From Stentor coeruleus (lineage: Eukaryota; Ciliophora; Heterotrichea; Heterotrichida; Stentoridae): a stretch of 40,712 nucleotides of DNA. Positions 18,998 to 26,871 of this stretch are shown piece after piece. Made by a program: the position numbers and the translations under genes. A model generated the notes under the pieces. That model saw only the letters and a list, made by a program, of their open reading frames with translations. It did no database searches and had not been told where the DNA came from. Position 1 is the stretch's first letter. Every line of letters begins with the position of its first letter. The stretch spans positions 1 through 40,712 of the forward strand of contig MPUH01000672.1 of assembly GCA_001970955.1 (NCBI GenBank), read 5' to 3'.

Positions 18998-20692
18998 ATG
19001 GATGAGAAAAAAGCTAGATGTCCCTTTCTAGACAGCCTTGCCACCGGTAAAAACAAAAACACTGAATCTTTAGAAAAGATATGGAGAAACAGGGACTCAA
19101 ACTGTCCTCATCATATAAAAATCTCCATCGAGCCTGAAAGTCCATCTCATAGTGAATCAGACGTTATCTGTACAGCTGAAGAAATAAACTCTCTTACCTT
19201 TGAACGTCTTCAACAAATGTCAGGTCATCATTTAAAACAAGTAGTCCGTGCTTTATGTCAAGAAGTTCAAGACTTAGAGTCAATATCAATAAAACTCCCA
19301 GAACTAAGAAACGAACTTAATGGGAAAATCCAAGAACGACGAGATCTAGAAAAAAAATGCCAGCTAGAAATTGAAGAAATAAAAACCACATGGGCTCGTA
19401 AAAAACAAGAAGTTCAAGAACTACAAGAAAAACGAAAACAATCAAAAAATTATTTAGTAGAAAATCAAACCAAAGCTAGACAATTAGAAGCAGAATTAGA
19501 TATTTTAAAAGCACATTTGGGAGATGTGCAAAGAGAAAATCTTCTTATTCAGATGAAAAAACTACAATACGAAGATTGTTCCAAGTCTAAAGATGAACTT
19601 GAACAATTGTTGAGAGAAAGCCAGCAATATAAAAATTTGTTAATAGAAAAAGCTAATGTTACAGAAAAAAATCTTAAGAACTCAGTAAAGAAAACTCAAG
19701 ATGATATTGAAGAAATAGCTAAAGATAATGTAATAACAAAGAAAAAAATTGAAGAAACTAATAAAGAATATAATGATGCGCATGTAGAAAATGGGTTATT
19801 ACAAGCTAGGATTAATGAGTTAAAGGCAAAATTACATGATGCCCAAACACTGAAAAAACAGGTTAAAACTGCGGCCGAAGCTCACAATGCTAAAGCCAGA
19901 TCCCGAGATTCAGTTGATGATAAAATCGATAAAATCATCAAAGAAATGGAAATTAAAGATAAAAATATACTAAAAAAGCATCAAGAACTCCTTAATGAAG
20001 AAAAAAAAGTATCTGACGAACTGAGGAAAATTGAAGAGACTGTTGAAGGGCAAGAAAATCTTATATTAGACTTACATAAAAGCACATTTGATGCTACAGC
20101 TCAGAAAATATCTCATGAGCAAACTTTTTGTATAAGAGCTGATATTGGCCAATTAAGTGATGATATTTATAGGCTTAATCATTTTTATACATCAATGAGG
20201 ACTGATATTTTAGGTGATTTAGAGTCTGGGTCTAGAATTTTGATGGATGAAGGGGAAAAGGTTTTCAGTCAAGTAGAAAAACTTGAACAAATGATTGAGT
20301 CTGTAGAAAGAAAAGAAGAAGAATTACATTCGTTAAAAGGGACGATGGGTAATGCGAAAAAACGTGTTGGGCTTTATGTTCCTGTAAATGAAGATCCAGT
20401 TGATGTTGCTTTAGCTGAATATTTAAATAGCCGTGAAGATCCTATACAGGTAAAGTTTGTTAGACAAGAAGGAGGTAATTACACTTTTGGGTCTATGAGA
20501 ATTTATATCAAGATTGAAAATGAGAAAATGCTTGTAAGAGTTAGAGGAGGCTTTACAAGTATAGAAGAATTCATAAACATCTACTCATCCTCTGAAGCTG
20601 AAGCCAACAATACCCCATCCCCAAACCGTGACTCAAGTCGTAGCCCTACAATCATACGTTCCTCCCTCGCTAACTCTCCAAAGAAAAAATAA
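18998..20692 (+). CDS. Coiled-coil protein with GAS2-like (GAR) C-terminus, paralogue B
   Basis: 564 residues, paralogous to 14917-16965 over nearly its whole length: RCPFLDSLATG near residue 7, HHIKISIEPESPS, then a coiled coil from about 85 to 450, then GGNYTFGSMRIYIKIENE and VRGGFTSIEEFINIYSS (about 475-531), a GAR-like microtubule-binding domain, and a Ser-Pro-rich tail. It lacks the ~130-residue C2-like domain of paralogue A. Both proteins begin MDEK(K/R), so B looks like A with the stretch between residue 5 and the RCP motif removed. TAA stop; ends 58 bp from the convergent gene at 20751. Confidence 0.85.
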   Translation: MDEKKARCPFLDSLATGKNKNTESLEKIWRNRDSNCPHHIKISIEPESPSHSESDVICTAEEINSLTFERLQQMSGHHLKQVVRALCQEVQDLESISIKLPELRNELNGKIQERRDLEKKCQLEIEEIKTTWARKKQEVQELQEKRKQSKNYLVENQTKARQLEAELDILKAHLGDVQRENLLIQMKKLQYEDCSKSKDELEQLLRESQQYKNLLIEKANVTEKNLKNSVKKTQDDIEEIAKDNVITKKKIEETNKEYNDAHVENGLLQARINELKAKLHDAQTLKKQVKTAAEAHNAKARSRDSVDDKIDKIIKEMEIKDKNILKKHQELLNEEKKVSDELRKIEETVEGQENLILDLHKSTFDATAQKISHEQTFCIRADIGQLSDDIYRLNHFYTSMRTDILGDLESGSRILMDEGEKVFSQVEKLEQMIESVERKEEELHSLKGTMGNAKKRVGLYVPVNEDPVDVALAEYLNSREDPIQVKFVRQEGGNYTFGSMRIYIKIENEKMLVRVRGGFTSIEEFINIYSSSEAEANNTPSPNRDSSRSPTIIRSSLANSPKKK

Positions 20693-20750
20693 TATAATAA
20701 ATATTCTCCTCATCTCTAATATCATGCCTTATTATTACATACTATTAATT

Positions 20751-21580
20751 CTAAGGATAAGGCATTTTCAAAGCTAAATACCTAAACATTGGTGATCCAT
20801 TCTCTTTAACCGGTTCCAAATTGCATCCAGCAGCAAAAGAATACTGTCTTGGAGTTGGTGAAAAACTTTTATAACTAAAACTATCACTTTTTTCTTTAAG
20901 TATTTCCAGTTTATTCCCGTTCAAAGAAGTAGGTGTTGATCTTACAGACTTTGATCTAGAAAATGAACTAGTTGATTTAGTTTTTTGTATTTTTGGGGAA
21001 AAAGTGCATTGTTCTAAAGCTGCGTCAAAACTTTGTTTTCTTTGAAACTCTAAACTTTGTTCTTTTTTCTTTAACATAAAAATACCTCTTGTAAAAATAT
21101 CAGATTTTGAACGGTTTATGACTGGACTTGGTATTTTAGGTGTGAGTTTTATATTGACATTTTTGTTTAGTATAGTAAATTGTTGGAAATCAGTGCAGGA
21201 AACATAACTTTTGGTTGATGTGCTTGAGATACTTTTGATAAATCGGTTATTTGATAGAATTTTTTTAGCGTATGGGGATTTTGGTGGGCTTTTATGAGTG
21301 GAGGAATTNGAATTTTTTTAGCGTATGGGGATTTTGGTGGGCTTTTATGAGTGGAGGAATTAGCTATTTCACGGGAGATTTTGTTTATTGTTGGGGTTTG
21401 GCGAAGTTGTTGCATTTTATCGTAGTAAACTTTGGCTTTTAGGGCGTTTATTTTAGAAGTGTTTTTTGGCTTTGTTGCTGTTTTTGATTGGGAAGACTTT
21501 GGTGAGTTTAGTTTAATGCTGATTTTTACTGGGTCTAATGTTGGACTTGTTGGGCTTGTTGGCGATTTCCGGCCTTCCAT
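20751..21580 (-). CDS. Ser/Lys-rich hypothetical protein, gene disturbed by a scaffold join
   Basis: Starts at an ATG at 21580 (MEGRKSPTSPTSPTLDP) and is interrupted at an N at 21309. 52 nt at 21257-21308 are repeated exactly at 21310-21361; dropping one copy plus the N removes 53 nt and joins the upstream frame to the frame ending at 20751, giving 258 residues. The joined part reads on without a stop through 21256-21078 into the segment beginning MLKKKEQS, which is an internal Met, not a start. The product is basic, with Ser/Thr-Pro motifs, probably disordered; SFDAALEQCTFSPKI is of the type seen in protist cytoskeletal proteins, but I do not assign a function. TAA stop. Confidence 0.75.
21257..21361. 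repeat. Direct repeat across an N, probable un-merged contig ends
   Basis: 52 nt at 21257-21308 equal 21310-21361, around the single N at 21309. It causes a frameshift in the minus-strand gene. Confidence 0.92.
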
Positions 21581-22183
21581 TATTTATATATACACTTAAT
21601 AGGTTTCTATTTTGATATAGCTTAGCTTATAATATTGTTGAGAATTCTCTTTGCATGATAAATTAAAATATTCCATTTATTTGTGTATATTATACTCTGT
21701 TTCAAAAAACTAAAAGCACTTTAATTCAAAATAATTTTAATAAAAGTTCTTTAATCAATATATCAACAACATTATATGTCAGATTTTTATTTGCAGAAGA
21801 AAATATATTCATTCATTTTCGATAATAATATTAAATACCTTAATTAAACTATGAGAAGTATAAATATTTATATATATTATGGGTTTTTCATCAAATTATC
21901 TGATAAAAGCCTAAAGAATTTTAAATTAAAATTCAGTTAAGATATAAAATGCTTACATACAAAACTATAACAAACTTTGAATTTTACTACTATTGAATAC
22001 AATTTTATGAATTAAATATGCTAAACAATTATTATAGCATTGATATGTTTTTCATTTTTAAAGCTAAACCCTTTCCTTTATGTTATAAACTAATACACTC
22101 TCTTATAAATAGTTTCCAAATTTCAAAATGACATTAAAAAATCTAAATGATTTACTATCAAATTATTCTCATATCTGCAAATA
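21581..22183. other. Intergenic between divergent genes
   Basis: About 600 bp, very A+T-rich. No gene or repeat seen. It should hold the promoters of both flanking genes. Confidence 0.6.
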
Positions 22184-23791
22184 ATGAAAAAAATAATCTC
22201 AAGCCGGCTACAGAAAACTGAATCAATAGATTTCTGTGCCTTAGTCAGTGCTAGAGTCAATCAGCAATGGCGAGATTGCTATATAACTCTAGTTCTATCA
22301 AATGAAAACAATAGCCAAAGTGAATTATCGTAATATATATTCAGTCTGTTTCTTTTCAGACCTTCAAGAATGTACATAATCAACGGCAAAATCGAGCTCC
22401 TAACAGTAATGCCTGTACTTCATGAGCTCACCCTAACCTTAAGCAATAACGGTTTTCTCTTCCAATGGCGAGACTTTACAGAAACTCAATTCGAAATTAT
22501 GACAAAAGATATCTCAATATATCAAAAACTCTTATACAGCATAAACCAAGCAACAACATATCAAAGAGAATCTTTTAAACAAGGTTCCCCAACCCATCAA
22601 TGGATATGGCATTATCAAGACTCAATCCACCCAAAACTCAAAGACCATCAAACAAACGATCCTATTTTCTCTAAAAGAAAATCAATAAAATTCCAACCTG
22701 AGCATTTTGGCACTGATATAATGATAACTTATATAAAAGAACAACTTAGAAAACGTGAAAGCGATTTTATCAATATTGAAGATATATCAATGTTTATTGG
22801 AGTATGGAATTGTGCTGGTACAGGTCCAGAAGAGTCTTTATTTCCTTGGTTTGATACACAAAATCCTCCTGATCTAATAGTTATATGTTTACAAGAAATG
22901 TGTTTATTAAATGCTAGGAATATATTAGGTGATGAAAGTAGAGAAAATCAATGGAGAATGTATTTATATAGACAAATAAGTGAAAAATATATAAATGTTA
23001 ATTATGTTATCGTGAGGATTATATAGGCATTTTCACAATCGCTTGTTGGATTATTTACACTTATTCTTGTAAAATCTTTTTTAAGTGAAAATGTTTATAA
23101 TATAAAATCCTGCAATATTAAACTAGGATTTAAAGGCTTTGCTGGGAATAAAGGGGCGATATGTACAAGGTTTAATTATATAAATTCCAGTATTTGTATT
23201 GTGAATTGTCATCTTGCTGCACATAAGCCTAAGATTGATAAACGGAACAAACAAGTTAAAGACATTTTTAGAGATGCGGCTTTTAGTATTGGAGATAGGC
23301 ATTTTAGTATTTATGAACATGAGTTTGTGTTTTTTACTGGGGATTTGAACTATAGGATCCATATACTAAATGACCAGGAAATAAGAAAAGCTATAAATTC
23401 GAAAAATTATCAGCTTTTATTGCATTGTGATCAACTAATGTCAGTTCAAAACAATGAGAAAATCCTCTCTGATTTTAGTGAAGCAAGTATTACTTTCCCT
23501 CCGACCTACAAGTTTAAAAAAACTACATCAATTTACTCGTAATAAATATACAGAGATGATCGTGAACCTAGTTGGTGTGAACGAATCCTATACCGTGGCC
23601 CAGTGAATATTTCCAACTACAACACATGTTTCGATATAAATCAAAGTGACCACAAACCAATATTAGCAAATGTCAAATTACCAATAAAAACCATAAGAAC
23701 TCATCTTAAAAAGCGTATAAAAGAAGAAATCCTCTTAGAAATCACCAAAATCTATGAAGACTCCTTAAAAAACCCCTCACCTCCTTCATAA
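22184..23791 (+). CDS. Inositol polyphosphate 5-phosphatase, four exons
   Basis: Removes the 5-phosphate of phosphoinositides such as PI(4,5)P2 at membranes. Exons 22184-22329, 22345-23011, 23027-23538, 23554-23791, joined by three 15-nt introns, give 520 residues. The first ATG is 22184; a start at 22370 would miss 57 residues. The first ~120 residues resemble a PH-like fold by pattern only. The catalytic domain (about 198-500) shows GVWNCAGTGPEES, the FKGFAGNKGAI core with the Asn, NCHLAAH, FTGDLNYRI, PSWCERILYR, and SDHKPI, all key motifs of the family. These are split across the introns, and the joined frame is continuous. TAA stop; 49 bp from the convergent gene at 23841. Confidence 0.94.
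22330..22344 (+). other. 15-nt intron 1 of the 5-phosphatase
   Basis: GTAATATATATTCAG, phase 2. It joins an upstream 48-codon exon that is otherwise closed by a TAA. Confidence 0.85.
23012..23026 (+). other. 15-nt intron 2 of the 5-phosphatase
   Basis: GTGAGGATTATATAG, phase 0. Its TAG is the stop that would otherwise end the frame at 23026. Confidence 0.92.
23539..23553 (+). other. 15-nt intron 3 of the 5-phosphatase
   Basis: GTAATAAATATACAG, phase 2. Removal restores the REPSWCERIL motif in frame. Confidence 0.92.
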
Positions 23792-23840
23792 AACTTCTTA
23801 TAATTCCCAATAACTCATATATCACTAATTAATTTCTAAC

Positions 23841-24455
23841 TTATAAACTATAGCTTGTCATCACAGTGAACAGCTTGCCAAAGTAAATCCCAGCCGATAC
23901 GAAATTTTTCTTTGCCCAAGAACTTTGGAAATTCTGTGCATACTCATAAAAATCAGCTTGATTAACAACAACATGAGCAAGTAATGAGCTAATCATTAAA
24001 GGTGTAGTATCAGGATGAAAAATACCATAAAGACTACTAAACTTGCATAAACTATAAGTACTTGAAAGCTGAGCTATAAAGTCATTAAAAGTGAATAATG
24101 AATTTACTATTGGAGTTAAGCCAAATGCTAGCATACCATTGATAAATGTGGTGTAGGATGATTTTATATTGGCAAAAGATTTGACACATGAGGTTGGAAC
24201 TGCTGCATCTTCTTGGATACCATTATAAAAGCCTGTAAGAAAATCAGTAAAACCTTGAAGGGTTAAGCTTTGTTTTGATTCTCCAAGACATATGAGGATA
24301 TCATTGAAAAAATATGCTTTTAAGGATGAACAATCAGATGATTCAGGGGCGATGTAGCAGATTTTGTATGTCTCGGATTTTATATATTTGGCTACAAGGT
24401 TCTCACATTCGGCTGTAGCTGAAAAGGTAAGGAGAGCATAAAGAAAAAGACTCAT
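23841..24455 (-). CDS. Secreted protein, function unknown
   Basis: 204 residues. Residues 1-16 (MSLFLYALLTFSATA then EC) form a clear signal peptide with a likely cut before the Glu. The mature part is mostly helical by composition with about seven Cys, suggesting disulfides in the secretory path. There is no second membrane helix that I would call with confidence. I do not recognise a family. TAG stop. Its ATG lies 31 bp beyond the stop of the PH gene on the same strand, but ciliate genes this close are normally separate transcripts. Confidence 0.75.
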   Translation of the reverse strand: MSLFLYALLTFSATAECENLVAKYIKSETYKICYIAPESSDCSSLKAYFFNDILICLGESKQSLTLQGFTDFLTGFYNGIQEDAAVPTSCVKSFANIKSSYTTFINGMLAFGLTPIVNSLFTFNDFIAQLSSTYSLCKFSSLYGIFHPDTTPLMISSLLAHVVVNQADFYEYAQNFQSSWAKKNFVSAGIYFGKLFTVMTSYSL

Positions 24456-24486
24456 TTTTTTAAATATGAAAGAAATTACATTCCAA

Positions 24487-25434
24487 TCAGATTATATCGA
24501 AATCTATAAGTAAACCGGGATCCATGCTTGCTGGGGGTAAAATCTGAAGTTTCTTGTCGTCGAAATCTCCAGGCCAATATTTGCTGCTTGGTTTATCTTT
24601 GCTTATGAGATCGCATTCTTTAAGAGCGGTTGCTATAAGTTCTGAGCAAAAAAATCCTTTTTTGTCGCTTAAGTTCTTATCTTGTCTTTTTCTCATAAGC
24701 TTACCTGCTGAGAGCTTATAGTCCATCCCTTTAGCTCTTTCAATAAAGTCGTAAAGTTTATTTAAAGACTCTTCAGGACGTGACCAGTGAAGTTTTCTAT
24801 ACATAAGCCTTGAGTAGAGATTTTGCCATTGGTAAAAAATGAAATCATCCCATAATAGCATGGCTACACCTTCTTGACCTGTGACTTCAAAGAGGAAAAT
24901 ATTGTTTGATGAACAACGTACTAATAAAGCTACATGATCATATTTACCTCTTGTTACTGCACGTTGCATTTTAGATAAGGCACTTTTTCCTCTAAAAAGA
25001 AGAAGGTCACCTGTTTGTACATCTTCAGCAAATTGTGAAGCTGAGATACGGTCATATTTCCAGTACTTCTTTTTGGTTGAAATCGGAAGTATCATTTTCG
25101 AACCATATGATTGTTGAAGGCTTATGGAAATCAAATAGACCCAGTTGTGGGCCTCTTGTTCGGTCGGACATCTAAATTTAAATTCTCTTGGGCTATCTAC
25201 AATTTTTAGCACAAAAGTGTTCCCTTTAAGATCGACTTGTACTGTTAACACGTCAAAGTCTAGGATTCCTGCAAATTTCTCATCGGTCTCGTGGTGGAAG
25301 TATTTGAGCTTACTTAATCTTAGAATAAGGTAACGCTTTTTCCATAATGAAACCACTCCTGTAGTTTTTTTCTCAACCCAACCTTTGCTTGTTGCTTCTT
25401 CAATTCCATAGTTTAGCTCTTTTTCTGAATTCAT
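24487..25434 (-). CDS. PH domain fused to a permuted papain-like (NlpC/P60-type) hydrolase
   Basis: 315 residues in two domains. PH domain, about 16-108: KGWVEKKTTG, LWKKRYLIL, the FKFRCPTEQEAHNWV end helix with its Trp; it should bind membrane phosphoinositides. From about 132: TGDLLLFRG, YDHVALLV with H167, a Glu in FLFEVTGQ (E183), and KGFFCSELIATAL with C263. The order His before Cys is that of the circularly permuted NlpC/P60-like fold (YiiX/LRAT-like), whose members hydrolyse amide or lipid ester bonds. The fusion suggests a membrane-targeted lipid- or protein-modifying enzyme; the substrate is inference. It is the only gene here ending in TGA; reading through it would add only 12 residues before a TAA. 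Confidence 0.87.
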   Translation of the reverse strand: MNSEKELNYGIEEATSKGWVEKKTTGVVSLWKKRYLILRLSKLKYFHHETDEKFAGILDFDVLTVQVDLKGNTFVLKIVDSPREFKFRCPTEQEAHNWVYLISISLQQSYGSKMILPISTKKKYWKYDRISASQFAEDVQTGDLLLFRGKSALSKMQRAVTRGKYDHVALLVRCSSNNIFLFEVTGQEGVAMLLWDDFIFYQWQNLYSRLMYRKLHWSRPEESLNKLYDFIERAKGMDYKLSAGKLMRKRQDKNLSDKKGFFCSELIATALKECDLISKDKPSSKYWPGDFDDKKLQILPPASMDPGLLIDFDII

Positions 25435-25935
25435 ATTATTATATGAATAGGGATTTGGGGGTTAGAAATATGTTTTTTTTTGATAAATTCAGAATTAGAA
25501 CACCAGGTATAATAATTAGAACTTACTAATGCTATTTTAATATAAGAAATTTAATAATATTCAATAATAGTATCTATGATAAAATACAGAGAAGCATTAT
25601 ATTATCAATGATTCTTAATTGATATAATATTAGTTATTTTATGTATTCTAGATCGGCTTATAATATTTTGATAGTTTCATTTAGCGGATAAATTAATTTT
25701 CATTTTTTAAGTATTTTTTTTGAATGATTATTAGGAAATATTTTTTTAGATAATTAATAAAAATTTTACTTATCTTTATGACTAGATAGTCATAAAATAT
25801 TTCAACTTACTTTATAACATAATTAAGCAATACCATATGTATTCTTTGTGCACATTTTCAAATCTTAATATCCTTAGTAGTATATTTTTTAATAACTAGA
25901 TATAAGGTTAACTAGCTAAATGTTAAGGAAATCGT
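25435..25935. other. Intergenic, no gene seen
   Basis: About 500 bp of A+T-rich DNA. This marks the change from the dense gene block to the sparse Myb region. Confidence 0.6.
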
Positions 25936-26871
25936 CTAAATCATGGGCAACATTGGAAGTGATAGAGGCTTTAAGGTGTTGGATTTTGCTTCATTAGTTC
26001 CAAGTTCTTTTAAAAATTGGATAAACAAGCAGGATTCACCAAAGTTCGGTACTTGGAAATCCTCATCAAAACTTGATTTTCTTGCCCAAAACACTTCTCC
26101 AGCTCTCTTAATATTTTCATCCTCATCATCTTTACTCCAAACCTCTTCATCATCAATTGACCCATTCGAACTTCCCAAGCCAGCCCTATAACATTTCTCA
26201 AGCCCTTCTCTACATATCTTATCTCTGTCAAATCCTTCTTCCCCGAACTCAAAAAGCAATTTTGAAAACACATCTTTTTTCCCATCCCAGGAATAATCAT
26301 TTAATACATCATTGTAGGAAAGTGTATTTTTAAAATTGACTAAGTTTAAACCTGAAGCATTTAGCTTATCTTCAAGCTTTCTTTCTGAATGCTTCTTTTT
26401 AGGAGGCTTAGAATCAGGGATTCTTATCAACATATCTTGAAGTCCCCTATCTCTTAACAGGACCTTTAAATTTCCAATAATTCTTTGAGGTTTTGGTTTG
26501 CTCTTGTTTAGCTTTCTTAAGTTTTTCCTAACTATGCTATAAAATCGATTTTTGATAGAATTCCCTGATCGTCCACTGAAGCATTTCGCAATCTTACACC
26601 AAGAAGCCCCATATGTTCTATATTTTTCAAAGAGCATCATGTCTTCTTCGTCAGTCCATTTTCCCCCTGTTATTGTTGGGTCAAGGATATTAAGCCAACG
26701 CTCTCTGCATTGCTTCGGGGTCTTTGACATGAAACCTAATTTCTTGGCCATCTTAGCACTAACAATGACCCACTTTTTTTTCCCTATATTGTTAACCAGG
26801 TCAAAAAGAATCTCATCTTCCTATGTAAGACTTACAATAACTGTCCACACTTTGCGAGGCTTTGAGTCCAT
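25936..26871 (-). CDS. Two-repeat Myb transcription factor, paralogue 1
   Basis: Exon 1 is 26836-26871 (12 codons, MDSKPRKVWTVI), then a 15-nt intron, then exon 2 at 25936-26820; 306 residues, the longest of the six. First Myb repeat: Trp in KVWTVIEDEIL, KKKWVIVSAKM, and QCRERWLN. Second repeat: GGKWTDEEDMML, ASWCKIAKCF, GRSGNSIKNRFYSIVRKN with Phe where many Mybs have the third Trp. The shared family tail motif follows as DMLIRIPDSKPPKK, then an acidic C-terminus (DDEEVWSKDDEDE) that could activate transcription. DNA binding is expected through both repeats. TAG stop. The ATG at 26749 that an ORF reading would pick lies inside the first repeat. Confidence 0.9.
26821..26835 (-). other. 15-nt intron of Myb 1
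   Basis: GTAAGTCTTACATAG on the minus strand, phase 0, after codon 12. It contains an in-frame TAG. Confidence 0.92.

Noticed and set aside
26010..26300. Open frames opposite or overlapping the Myb 1 C-terminus, on both strands
   Set aside because: Shadows of the acidic C-terminal coding region of Myb 1.
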